Shown: piece by piece, positions 1-7,370 of the stretch | Position numbering within the stretch: position 1 is the first letter of the stretch | How the letters are laid out: each line of letters opens with the position of its first letter | NCBI RefSeq assembly: GCF_900103035.1 | Contig: NZ_FMWO01000073.1 | Span: forward strand, 1 to 42,986 | DNA from: Nitrosomonas mobilis | GTDB taxonomy: Bacteria > Pseudomonadota > Gammaproteobacteria > Burkholderiales > Nitrosomonadaceae | Direction: 5' to 3' | Length of the DNA: 42,986 nucleotides | Program-made: the position numbers and the translations under genes | Notes under the pieces: generated by a model | The model's database searches: none | Told to the model about the DNA's origin: nothing | Seen by the model: only the letters and a program-made list of their open reading frames with translations

Positions 1-16
1 CATAACCACCCCATCC

Positions 17-107
17 CCCCGCACCCATCCGTGCCAAAAAAACCACCGTAGGGTGGGCACGGGGTGCCCACCCTACGGTGGTTTTTTTGGCACGGATGGG
101 TGCGGGG
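17..107. repeat. Perfect 43-bp-arm inverted repeat
   Basis: Positions 17-59 and 65-107 are exact reverse complements around a 5-nt loop (60-64). In RNA this would be an unusually long stable hairpin. In DNA it is a potential cruciform. The inner 12 bp of each arm (GTAGGGTGGGCA) are the core of the surrounding repeat family. The outer part carries a run of seven A in the left arm and seven T in the right arm. The outer arm sequence, with its T-run and GGATGGGTGCGGGG, recurs only in the rightward orientation near 777-826, 1749-1785 and 2103-2140. This copy is therefore the only one with both arms complete. Confidence 0.93.
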
Positions 108-400
108 TTTGGGTGATATGCGTGCGTTGCGCGTGGGCACAAAAACGGTGCCCACCCTACGGGGTGGTGATTGCGCTTGTAGGGTGGGCAATGATTTTTT
201 GCCCACGCGGTCGGCGCAAAGATGATGCACGGGAATGAGGGATGGGGTGGTGGTGCGTACGTCACGCGTGGGCACGGGGTGCCCACCCTACGGGGTGGTG
301 ATTGTGTAATTTGTAGCGTGGGCAACGATTTTTTGCCCACGCGGTGGGTTCTTTAATTATTTGATATACTTCAAACAACTTAAAATTGTTGGAGTTCATT

Positions 401-645
401 ATGGCAATGATTACATTTGATACACATAAATTTGTTCGTAAATTGGAAGAGGCGGGCTTTAATCAAAAGCAGGCGGAGGTTTGACTGAGGCAATGCGAGC
501 GGCGATTGAAGAATCCGAGCTGGTCACTAAAAAGGATTTGCAAATTGAGATTGCGCCGATTAAAGCTGATCTTAATCTGCTCAAGTGGATGATGGGGGCG
601 CTTATTGCCCTCTCTATTGCTAATTTCTCTAAGCAATTTTTATAA
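401..645 (+). pseudogene. Frameshifted DUF1640-like coiled-coil membrane protein gene
   Basis: An ATG at 401 preceded by GGAG (391-394) opens a frame of 27 codons (beginning MAMITFDTHKFVRKLEEAGF) that ends at TGA 482-484. The next frame, entered at 481, continues the same protein without interruption: LTEAMRAAIEESELVTKKDL, then a helix, then a hydrophobic C-terminus (LLKWMMGALIALSIANF), with TAA at 643-645. Adding one T to the GTTTG at 479-483 restores a single frame of about 81 residues. A one-base loss in a short T-run is the likely lesion. The predicted product resembles DUF1640/CCDC90-type proteins, which have a short N-terminal motif, an amphipathic coiled coil and one C-terminal membrane anchor. 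Their function is unknown. The gene sits between two repeat units. A sequencing error is the alternative to a real mutation. Confidence 0.75.
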
Positions 646-909
646 AAGCGTTGCGCGTGGGCACAAAAACGGTGCCCACCCTACGGGGTGGGGATTGTGT
701 AATTTGTAGGGTGGGCAATGATTTTTTGCCCACGCGGTTGGTGCTCTCCGGATAAACCGCAACCCGACTAAAAAACCGCCCTTGGGAAACCTACGGTGGT
801 TTTTTTTGGCACGGATGGGTGCGGGGATGGGGTGGTTATGCATATATAACGCGTGGGCACGGGGTGCCCACCCTACGGGGTGGTGATTGCGTAATTCGTA
901 GTTGTTTGT

Positions 910-1248
910 TCAGGCAAGTTTGAGTAGTGCTTTGATCTTCGCTTTGATTTCGGCCATCTCTATCGGCGTGGCTTGCCCCTTGCGTTCGGCCTGCCGGGTT
1001 TTCCAGTCAAGGCTTTTGACTTGATCGGCCAGGGCAGCTCCCGTCGTACCGCTGCCGCTAAGCACCACTTCGAAAGGGTAGCCTTTGATCTGGCTGGTGA
1101 TGGGGACACAGACCAACAGGCCTGAGCGCTGGTTATAAGCCTTAGGACTCAAGACCACGGCTGGTCGCCGCCCTGTCTGTTCATGACCACTTTGTGGCGT
1201 GAAGTTCAACCAGACGATGTCGCCTTCATCCGGTACGCACGTTGCCAT
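910..1248 (-). CDS. mazF: MazF/PemK-family endoribonuclease toxin
   Basis: The 112-residue protein matches the MazF family over its full length. It has the N-terminal GDIVWLNF strand, the EQTGRRPAVVLSP segment that forms the active-site loop, the central CVPITSQIKGYPFEVVL core and the LADQVKSLDW motif. Family members cut mRNA, or sometimes tRNA or rRNA, at short sequence-specific sites when the antitoxin is degraded. The ATG at 1248 shares one base with the mazE stop codon (TGATG), so translation of the two genes is probably coupled. The gene ends directly against the repeat array. Cleavage specificity cannot be read from the sequence. Confidence 0.95.
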   Translation of the reverse strand: MATCVPDEGDIVWLNFTPQSGHEQTGRRPAVVLSPKAYNQRSGLLVCVPITSQIKGYPFEVVLSGSGTTGAALADQVKSLDWKTRQAERKGQATPIEMAEIKAKIKALLKLA

Positions 1249-1490
1249 CAGAGTAGTTCCTGGCCCTGTGGTATTCCGAAATCTTGCTCGCTGTGCCGGT
1301 TCTTGGGCGTGATGCCTGCCAGCAGATCATCCAGGCTGTAGCTCGGTGCGGCCGGCTCAATGATGATGCGGCCGTTTTCGGCGCGAACTTCCACGGCTTG
1401 TTCAAGCGTTAATTGCGCCGCTTCCATCACCGCTGCGGACAAGCGGATGGCTGGGCTATTGCCCCATTTTTTGACGAACTGAAGTGCCAT
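1248..1490 (-). CDS. mazE: MazE-family antitoxin
   Basis: The 80-residue protein has an AbrB/MazE-type DNA-binding N-terminus (VKKWGNSPAIRLSAAVMEAA, then VEVRAENGRIIIEP). Its acidic, probably flexible C-terminus (LLAGITPKNRHSEQDFG) resembles the toxin-binding tail of E. coli MazE. It should bind MazF and repress the shared promoter. A strong Shine-Dalgarno (GGAGG on the minus strand, about 1496-1500) precedes the ATG at 1490. It is the first gene of a two-gene operon with mazF and has its own promoter at 1527-1555. Both genes look intact, unlike the DUF1640-like gene in the same array. Confidence 0.93.
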   Translation of the reverse strand: MALQFVKKWGNSPAIRLSAAVMEAAQLTLEQAVEVRAENGRIIIEPAAPSYSLDDLLAGITPKNRHSEQDFGIPQGQELL

Positions 1491-1526
1491 GAGTGCCTCC
1501 GTAGAAACAAATGTAGATACGAATGA

Positions 1527-1555
1527 AGTATAGGTGATTCTCTTCCCGGTATCAA
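1527..1555 (-). promoter_or_regulatory. Sigma-70 promoter of mazEF
   Basis: On the minus strand TTGATA (1555-1550) and TATACT (1532-1527) are separated by exactly 17 bp, a near-consensus sigma-70 promoter. The start of transcription would fall near 1520, about 30 nt upstream of mazE. MazE-type antitoxins usually bind at such promoters. I could not define an operator with confidence. Confidence 0.6.
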
Positions 1556-1666
1556 CAAATGACCTGAAAATAAAAAAGCGTTGCGCGTGGGCACAAAACG
1601 GTGCCCACCCTACGAGGTGGTGATTGTGTAATTTGTAGGGTGGGCAACGCTTTTTTGCCCACGCGG

Positions 1667-2243
1667 TTGGCGCGAAGATGATGCACGGGAATGAGGGATG
1701 GGGTGGTTATGCGTACGTCGCGCGTGGGCACGGGGTGCCCACCCTACGGTGGTTTTTTTGGTGCGGATGGGTGCGGGGGGATGGGGTGGTTATGCGTGCG
1801 TTGCGCGTGGGCACAAAAGCGGTGCCCACCCTACGGGGTGGTGATTGTGTAATTTGTAGGGTGGGCAACGATTTTTTGCCCACGCGGTCGGCGCAAAGAT
1901 GATGCACGGGAATGAGGGATGTGGTGGTGGCGCGTGCGTCACGCGTGGGCACGGGGTGCCCACCGTACAAGGTGGTGATTGTGTAATTTGTAGGGTGGGC
2001 AACGATTTTTTGCCCACGCGGTTGGTGCGAAGATGATGCACGGGAATGAGGGATGTGGTGGTGGTGCGTACGTCACGCGTGGGCACGGGGTGCCCACCCT
2101 ACGGTGGTTTTTTTTGGTGCGGATGGGTGCGGGGGGATGGGGTGGTTATGCGTGCGTTGCGCGTGGTCACGAAAACGGTGCCCACCCTACGAGGTGGTGA
2201 TTGTGTAATTTGTAGGGTGGGCAATGATTTTTTGCCCACGCGG
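1667..2243. repeat. Tandem duplication inside the repeat array (two about 220-bp copies with a spacer unit)
   Basis: Positions 1667-1887 and 2022-2243 can be aligned end to end with few differences. Each runs linker, left hairpin, T-run segment with GGATGGGTGCGGGGGG, linker, then a complete left-right unit. Between them lies a further unit (1943-2021) with its own linker. The arrangement points to growth of the array by tandem duplication or unequal recombination, rather than independent insertion of each unit. Confidence 0.75.
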
Positions 2244-2258
2244 TTGGTGCGGAGATGA

Positions 2259-4079
2259 TCAGCGTATTTCGCGATAAATTTTTTCTGCCAGTGAGCGGCT
2301 GATGCCTTCTGTTTGTTGCAGTTCATCAATACTGGCGTTTTTCACTCCTTTTAGCCCGCCAAAGCGTGTCAACAGGCTTTGGCGGCGTTTTGCGCCGATG
2401 CCGCCAATTTGCTCCAGGTCAGAAATGTTGCGGGCTTTGGCGCGTTTGGCTCGGTGTCCCTGGATGGCAAAGCGGTGCGCTTCGTCGCGAATTTGCTGGA
2501 TCAGATGCAAGCCGGGGTGATCGCCTGGCAGGCGTAAAGCAGGGGCTTGCAGCGGATAAACAAGTTGTTCCAGTCCGGGTTTGCGCGCTTCGCCCTTGGC
2601 TACACCCAGCAGCGGGGTATCACTCAGACCGAGTTCCGTTATTACTTCATAGGCAACGTTGACCTGCCCTTTGCCGCCATCGATCAGGATCAGGTCCGGC
2701 AGTTTTCCCTCGCCGGCAGCAGTCCTGGCATAACGCCGCTGCAATACATCGCGCATGGCGGCGTAGTCATCTCCGGGTTGGTTGCCGGTAATGTTGTAGC
2801 GACGGTATTCGTTATTCCGCATCGCCAGATTGTCATACACCACGCAGGATGCCATGGTGGCTTCTCCCATGGTGTGGCTGATATCGAAACATTCGATACG
2901 TTTGAGGCCGGGCAGATTGAGTGCGGTTTGCAGTGCCAGAAGGCGGTTTTCCTGACCGGCCTGCTGGCTGATTCGTTGCTGCAATGCCAGTTGTGCATTT
3001 TGTGTGGCCATGTCCAGCCATTTGCGCCGATCAGCGATGGGGTTGGTGGTCAGCGTGATCTTGTGCCCGGCTTGCTCGGACAGTAAATCCTGCAATAGTG
3101 TTGCGTTGATTTTTTCACCGAGAATAATCAGGGATGGGGTGCTGCGCTGCAGGTAATGCTGCGCAACGAAAGTTTCCAATATCGCGCTGAGGTCATATTC
3201 CTGGGCATTTTGCGGAAAAAAAGTTTTATCACCGAGATGCCGCCCGCCGCGAATCATGACCAGATTGACGGCAACACTGCCATCCTCTCCGGTCGCGCAT
3301 GCGATTACGTCGGCATCCAGCAGCCTGCCACTGTCGACAAACTGCTTTTCCTGAATCTTGCGTAATGCCTGCATCTGGTCGCGAAACAATGCGGCCTGTT
3401 CAAAATCGAGCGCATCGGCAGCGGCCAGCATTTTGCCCTCGATCGCTTTCAGCACTTCATGCTGTTTGCCTTGCAGGAACAGGGTTGCATTGCGCACATC
3501 TTCACGATAATCCTCCGCTGTCACCAGCCCGACACAAGGCCCGCTGCAACGCTTGATCTGGTATAGCAGACACGGGCGTGTGCGGTGATGGAATACCGAA
3601 TCCTGACAGGTACGCAGGCGAAATACTTTCTGCAGCAGTTGAATGCTGGATTTGACTACGCCAGCGTTGGGGAAGGGTCCAAAATACTGATTCTCGTTAT
3701 CCAGCGCCCCTCGGTAATAGACCAGCCGGGGATAATCATGCCGGGTCAGTTTCAGGTAAGGATACGATTTGTCGTCGCGGAACAGAATGTTGTAACGGGG
3801 CGCCAGGCTTTTGATCAGGTTGTTTTCCAGAATCAACGCTTCTGCCTCGGAACGGGTGACGGTTGTCTCAATCCCGGCTACTTGCGATACCATCAGCTGA
3901 ATGCGGGGCGACAGGCTGCTGAACTGGCGAAAGTAGGACACGACTCGTTTGCGCAAATCGATCGCCTTACCGACATAAATGACCTTTTGTGCAGCGTTGA
4001 GCATGCGATACACGCCAGGCTGAGCGGGCAGTTTCAGTGCAAATGCTTTTCCGTCGAACCGGTCTTCCGCCAGAGCCAT
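2259..4079 (-). CDS. uvrC: UvrABC excinuclease subunit C
   Basis: UvrC makes both incisions around a DNA lesion after UvrA and UvrB have located it (nucleotide excision repair, cytoplasm). The 606 residues show the usual order. A GIY-YIG nuclease lies at about 15-95 (PGVYRMLN and VIYVGKAIDLRKRV), making the 3' cut. A UVR motif that contacts UvrB lies near 205-240. An RNase H-like nuclease is marked by IECFDISH and DLILIDGGKGQ, making the 5' cut. A C-terminal double helix-hairpin-helix lies at about 550-606 (ISDLEQIGGIGAKRRQSLL). The length is normal. The stop codon borders the repeat array, so hairpins of the array probably act as the transcript's 3' end. The next gene upstream, a tautomerase, starts its own frame 9 bp away. 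Confidence 0.98.
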   Translation of the reverse strand: MALAEDRFDGKAFALKLPAQPGVYRMLNAAQKVIYVGKAIDLRKRVVSYFRQFSSLSPRIQLMVSQVAGIETTVTRSEAEALILENNLIKSLAPRYNILFRDDKSYPYLKLTRHDYPRLVYYRGALDNENQYFGPFPNAGVVKSSIQLLQKVFRLRTCQDSVFHHRTRPCLLYQIKRCSGPCVGLVTAEDYREDVRNATLFLQGKQHEVLKAIEGKMLAAADALDFEQAALFRDQMQALRKIQEKQFVDSGRLLDADVIACATGEDGSVAVNLVMIRGGRHLGDKTFFPQNAQEYDLSAILETFVAQHYLQRSTPSLIILGEKINATLLQDLLSEQAGHKITLTTNPIADRRKWLDMATQNAQLALQQRISQQAGQENRLLALQTALNLPGLKRIECFDISHTMGEATMASCVVYDNLAMRNNEYRRYNITGNQPGDDYAAMRDVLQRRYARTAAGEGKLPDLILIDGGKGQVNVAYEVITELGLSDTPLLGVAKGEARKPGLEQLVYPLQAPALRLPGDHPGLHLIQQIRDEAHRFAIQGHRAKRAKARNISDLEQIGGIGAKRRQSLLTRFGGLKGVKNASIDELQQTEGISRSLAEKIYREIR

Positions 4080-4088
4080 CTTACTGCA

Positions 4089-4277
4089 TCATTTGTCGCC
4101 GCCGAGCAATTCCCCGCCCACTGCCCAGTTCTCGCGTGGCAGCTCATCAAAGGTGATATAGGTATAAGACTTGGATTTGTGTGCAATACGCTCAAGCGTG
4201 TCGGTGAATTCTTTAGCAATCTGGCGCTTTTGTTCCTGACTAAGCGAACCTGCCAGACGGATATTGATATAAGGCAT
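4089..4277 (-). CDS. 4-oxalocrotonate tautomerase-family protein
   Basis: This 62-residue protein begins MPYINIRLAG. Removal of Met would expose Pro1, the catalytic base of this family. The size, the basic helix (SQEQKRQIAKEFTDTLERI) and the C-terminal segment fit 4-oxalocrotonate tautomerase-like enzymes, which form hexamers of small subunits and shift double bonds in keto-enol substrates. The in vivo substrate is unknown. It lies 9 bp upstream of uvrC on the same strand, so the two are probably co-transcribed. No aromatic catabolic genes are nearby, so a role in 4-oxalocrotonate metabolism cannot be assumed. Confidence 0.88.
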   Translation of the reverse strand: MPYINIRLAGSLSQEQKRQIAKEFTDTLERIAHKSKSYTYITFDELPRENWAVGGELLGGDK

Positions 4278-4405
4278 TGTTTTGCTCCTGATAATTTTGG
4301 TTGAATTTTACCCGAGAAATATTACTACGAAATTATTAATCCCATGCTTTCGCAAAACCAGATGGTATGCTATAACCATATGCATCAACCTAAAAGGAGT
4401 TGAGC

Positions 4406-4858
4406 ATGAGTGAAGGACTTACCAAATCTGCTGCCCGAAATATTTTTTATGGCGGAACCGCTTTCTTTGTCATTCTGTTTGCCGCGCTTGCTGTACACAG
4501 CCATCTTTATATTGTTAATACGTCAACTGATCAGGCAACGCTTACCGAGGCGGTGGTCAGAGGCAAGCATGTATGGGAGCGGCATTCCTGCATCAATTGC
4601 CATTCGCTTCTGGGGGAGGGCGCTTACTTTGCGCCAGAGCTGGGGAATGTCTGGGTGCGTTATGGTGGCCGCGATCACCCTGTTGGCGCGAGAATGGGCC
4701 TGAAAGCCTGGATGCAGGCACAGCCGACCGGTGCGGCAGGGCGTCGTCAAATGCCGCAGTTCAATCTGACCGATCAGGAGTTGGATGACCTGGTCGATTT
4801 TTTTGAATGGACGAGCCGTATTGATACGCAGGGTTGGCCACCGAATACTTCAGGCTGA
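4406..4858 (+). CDS. norC: Nitric oxide reductase cytochrome c subunit NorC
   Basis: NorC passes electrons to NorB, which reduces two NO to N2O at the inner membrane. The 150-residue protein has one N-terminal membrane helix (about 13-32), a single c-type haem site CINCH (C62, C65, H66) and a Met in RRQMPQF (M116) placed to be the sixth haem ligand. I chose the ATG at 4406 because AAGGAG lies six bases upstream (4394-4399). A TTG at 4400 is also in frame but overlaps that site. norB follows after about 196 bp instead of closely, because a 141-bp repeat element is inserted between them. Confidence 0.96.
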   Translation: MSEGLTKSAARNIFYGGTAFFVILFAALAVHSHLYIVNTSTDQATLTEAVVRGKHVWERHSCINCHSLLGEGAYFAPELGNVWVRYGGRDHPVGARMGLKAWMQAQPTGAAGRRQMPQFNLTDQELDDLVDFFEWTSRIDTQGWPPNTSG

Positions 4859-4863
4859 TTTTG

Positions 4864-5004
4864 GGGCACTTCTAAAAATTCATATTTCGTTACAATACTT
4901 CGTTGCTGAAAATGAATGTTTCCTTACATATCAGTTGTGTATTGCGTCAACATTTTTTATTTGCGCCTGGTCTTGCCTGGAACGCTGAATTTTTAGAAAT
5001 GCCC
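4864..5004. mobile_element. MITE-like element with 19-bp terminal inverted repeats, between norC and norB
   Basis: The left end GGGCACTTCTAAAAATTCA (4864-4882) and the reverse complement of the right end (4986-5004) match at 18 of 19 positions. The interior has no coding capacity. A diverged full-length relative lies at 15042-15180 and shares the interior segments CATATCAGTT and CATTTTTTATT...GCGCCTG. Short non-coding size, terminal inverted repeats and multiple copies are typical of miniature elements moved by a transposase in trans. The ends are of a kind seen in IS5-like families, but I could not assign a family. It starts six bases after the norC stop codon and ends about 50 bp before norB. 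No clear target duplication was identified. Confidence 0.8.
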
Positions 5005-5054
5005 TTTATCCTGAAACACGCTTCCCCCAAACCTTGATTAATGGAGTATGCCTC

Positions 5055-6413
5055 GTGAAATATGCAACACAAAAAATTGCTTATCCTTACTTTGTTGCCG
5101 CTTTGTTGTTATTCATGATTCAGATATTTGCAGGCGTTGTGGCGGGCAGTATCTACGCCATGCCCAATTTATTTACCGAGAGTCTGCCGTTTCATGTCAT
5201 CCGGATGATTCATACCAATGCTTTGTTGATCTGGTTGTTATTGGGTTATTTTGGTGCGGGTTATTATCTGATTCCGGAGGAAAGTGAACGCGATATACAT
5301 AGCCCGACCATTGCCTGGCTGCAATTATTTGTTTTTGTCTTTGCCGCACTTGCGGCGGTAGTCAGTTATCTGCTTGGTGTGCATGAGGGGCGTGAATTTC
5401 TTGAGCAGCCATTGTGGATCAAGATATTACTGGTGATCGGATTTTTGTTGTTTCTGTACAACGCGTCCATGACAGTACTCAAAGGTCGCAAAACCGTTGT
5501 AACGTCCATTCTGTTGCTGGGCATGTGGGCAGCGGCCTTATTGTTTCTGTTCGCGTTTTACAATCCCGGCAACCTTGCGCTCGATAAAATGTATTGGTGG
5601 TTTGTTGTTCATATCTGGGTCGAAGGGGTGTGGGAGTTGATCATGGCGTCGATGCTGGCCTTTTTGCTGATCAAAATGACGGGGGTCGATCGGGAGATTA
5701 TCGAGAAATGGCTGTATGTGGTGGTCGGGTTGGCATTATTCAGCGGATTGTTGGGTACCGGCCACCATTATTACTGGATAGGTATGCCTGGCTACTGGCA
5801 TTGGATCGGGAGCGTGTTCTCGATACTGGAAGTTTTGCCATTTTTTGCGATGGTGCTGTGGAGTTTCCATATGGTTTACCGTAGCGGACGTAATCATCCG
5901 AACAAAGCTGCCATGCTGTGGAGCCTGGGTTGTCCGGTGATGGCATTCTTTGGTGCGGGGGTCTGGGGATTGCTGCATAGTTTCTCCTCCGTCAATTTTT
6001 ATAGCCATGGCACGCAAATCACTGCAGCGCATGGACATCTGGCTTTTTATGGCGCTTATGTCATGCTCAATCTGGCTTTCTTTACCTATGCGCTGCCACA
6101 TTTACGTGGGGTGCAGCCGTATAACCAGATTCTCAATATGTGGAGCTTCTGGATTATGACTGCCTCCATGACATTTATGACGATTACCCTGACTTTTGCT
6201 GGTGTGTTGCAAACTCACCTGCAGCGCGTGATAGGCATGGGCTATATGGAGATTCAGCAACAGCTTGATCTGTTCTACTGGATGCGTCTGCTCGCTGGGG
6301 TCATCTTTGTTGCAGGTGCGCTGTTGTATATTTATGCAACACTGGGGCCAGTCAAAAATCAGCTGGAAACATCAAAGTCCAAGCAGCCTGCACTTAATAA
6401 CCAGATGAATTGA
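5055..6413 (+). CDS. norB: Nitric oxide reductase large subunit NorB
   Basis: NorB is the haem b/b3-FeB catalytic subunit of cytochrome c-dependent NO reductase (2 NO to N2O). The 452-residue protein is almost entirely membrane helices, as expected for the 12-helix haem-copper oxidase superfamily. Metal-binding histidines are visible in HVIRMIHTNAL, HIWVEGVWE, GTGHHYYWIG and AAHGHLAFYGAY, and the Glu in VEGVWE is the NOR-type residue. I use the GTG at 5055, with GGAG nine bases upstream. Extension to a TTG at 5034 has no such support. norQ follows 7 bp after the stop, so the pair is one transcript. The MITE upstream separates it from norC. Confidence 0.97.
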   Translation: MKYATQKIAYPYFVAALLLFMIQIFAGVVAGSIYAMPNLFTESLPFHVIRMIHTNALLIWLLLGYFGAGYYLIPEESERDIHSPTIAWLQLFVFVFAALAAVVSYLLGVHEGREFLEQPLWIKILLVIGFLLFLYNASMTVLKGRKTVVTSILLLGMWAAALLFLFAFYNPGNLALDKMYWWFVVHIWVEGVWELIMASMLAFLLIKMTGVDREIIEKWLYVVVGLALFSGLLGTGHHYYWIGMPGYWHWIGSVFSILEVLPFFAMVLWSFHMVYRSGRNHPNKAAMLWSLGCPVMAFFGAGVWGLLHSFSSVNFYSHGTQITAAHGHLAFYGAYVMLNLAFFTYALPHLRGVQPYNQILNMWSFWIMTASMTFMTITLTFAGVLQTHLQRVIGMGYMEIQQQLDLFYWMRLLAGVIFVAGALLYIYATLGPVKNQLETSKSKQPALNNQMN

Positions 6414-6420
6414 TGGTTTG

Positions 6421-7197
6421 ATGGGCATTCCTTATTATGTACCGAGTGGAAATGAATGTTTGCTTTTTGAGACTGCTTTTCGCCGCCAGTTACCCCTTTT
6501 AATAAAGGGGCCTACTGGCTGCGGAAAGACCCGCTTTGTTTTGCACATGGCGGCGAAACTGGGCCGTCCACTTTTTACGGTTGCCTGTCACGATGATCTG
6601 ACCGCTGCCGATCTGACCGGGCGTTTCCTGATTAAAGGAGGTGAAACGGTATGGGTGGATGGGCCGTTGACTCGCGCGATTCGAGAAGGCGGTATATGTT
6701 ATCTGGATGAAGTTGTCGAAGCGCGTAAAGATGTTACCGTTGTATTGCATCCACTGACGGATGACCGGCGGATGATGCCGCTCGAACGTACGGGCGAAAT
6801 TTTGCGTGCGCCGGATGAATTTATGCTGGTTGTCTCCTATAACCCCGGCTATCAGAATATTCTGAAATCACTCAAACCCAGTACCAGACAACGCTTTATC
6901 GCTATTTCATTTGATTTTCCACCGCCCGAAACCGAGCTTGAAATTATCGCCACTGAAACAGGGCTGGAACGGGACAAGTGCCGCGTACTGGTCAATCTTG
7001 CCACGCAGCTGCGGATACTGAAAGATGTAGACCTGGAAGAGAATATTTCCACCCGCTTGTTGATTTATTGTGCGATTTTAATGATGGAAGGACTCGATCC
7101 TTATCAAGCCGCGCAAGCTGCCCTGATAGAACCACTAAGCGATGAGGCGGATGTACAGCAAGGCCTGCTTGAGCTGGTTCGCGCAACCTGGGGTTAA
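6421..7197 (+). CDS. norQ: NorQ, MoxR-type AAA+ ATPase for NO reductase maturation
   Basis: NorQ/CbbQ-type ATPases act with a von Willebrand factor protein (NorD/CbbO) to insert the non-haem iron of NorB or to activate the enzyme. The 258 residues contain a Walker A (GPTGCGKT, about 30-37), a Walker B (ICYLDEVVE), a sensor-like SYNPGYQ and the typical CbbQ C-terminal segment. The ATG at 6421 is preferred over the TTG at 6418. It directly follows norB. The usual partner norD is not encoded downstream. Instead there is a short repeat (7210-7290) and then an unrelated lipoprotein gene. norD may lie elsewhere in the genome. Confidence 0.93.
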   Translation: MGIPYYVPSGNECLLFETAFRRQLPLLIKGPTGCGKTRFVLHMAAKLGRPLFTVACHDDLTAADLTGRFLIKGGETVWVDGPLTRAIREGGICYLDEVVEARKDVTVVLHPLTDDRRMMPLERTGEILRAPDEFMLVVSYNPGYQNILKSLKPSTRQRFIAISFDFPPPETELEIIATETGLERDKCRVLVNLATQLRILKDVDLEENISTRLLIYCAILMMEGLDPYQAAQAALIEPLSDEADVQQGLLELVRATWG

Positions 7198-7209
7198 GCT
7201 GCTACCACG

Positions 7210-7290
7210 CTATACGCCTCAAAATTGAGAAAATCTGCTTTCGTTTTTTCACTCGGCTCGCTATGATTACTTAAGCCCGACAGACTCCTG
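7210..7290 (+). repeat. Half copy of the 163-bp palindromic repeat
   Basis: This segment runs from GCCTCAAAATTGAGAAAATC through TTCACTCGGCTCGCTA and ACTTAAG to CGACAGACTCCTG. It matches the reverse complement of 12091-12166 over its whole length with scattered differences. It corresponds to one arm of the full palindrome at 12091-12253. It lies in the gap directly after norQ, where norD would be expected. The two copies bracket the lipoprotein-RND block (7371-12009). Confidence 0.85.
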
Positions 7291-7370
7291 GGGCATTTCG
7301 TTCAGCTTTGGTTCATGTTGACCACCTTACAATGTAGTCAGTTTTGGTTAAGCATGAACTGGAGGCTCAG

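Larger units (their letters stand above)
1..2243. repeat. REP/BIME-like array of nested GC-rich inverted repeats
   Basis: This stretch is built from a recurring unit of about 80 bp. A left hairpin (GCGTGGGCAC, a short A-rich loop, GGTGCCCACCCTAC) is joined by about 20-25 bp to a right hairpin (GTAGGGTGGGCA, loop with a T-run, TGCCCACGCGG). The outer ends also pair with each other. Full units lie at 131-210, 266-344, 655-737, 1585-1666, 1805-1887, 1943-2021 and 2161-2243. Solo left-type hairpins lie near 51-75, 850-882, 1720-1748 and 2076-2104. Linkers containing GATGATGCACGGGAATGAGG recur between units. The array abuts the stop codons of mazF (910) and uvrC (2259). I infer an extragenic palindromic family such as REP/BIME elements moved by a Y1 (RAYT) transposase. 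No such transposase gene is in the window. The short reading frames inside, rich in PPYG, are by-products of the repeat. Confidence 0.9.

Noticed and set aside
1..2243. CRISPR array
   Set aside because: Units are unequal, palindromic over their full length and joined by related linkers, not by unique spacers of constant size. No cas genes are present.
53..2329. Short reading frames on both strands rich in CPPYGG, VGTGCPP and RGKKSLPTL-type strings
   Set aside because: They are translations of the palindromic repeat in several frames. They have no ribosome sites or conserved domains, and they repeat because the DNA repeats.
4360..4387. NsrR- or FNR-type operator before norC (AGATG...GCATC with internal ATGGT/ACCAT)
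   Set aside because: The symmetry is visible, but the spacing does not fit the NsrR (11-1-11) or FNR (TTGAT-N4-ATCAA) patterns. A -10-like TATAAC overlaps it. Too weak to call.
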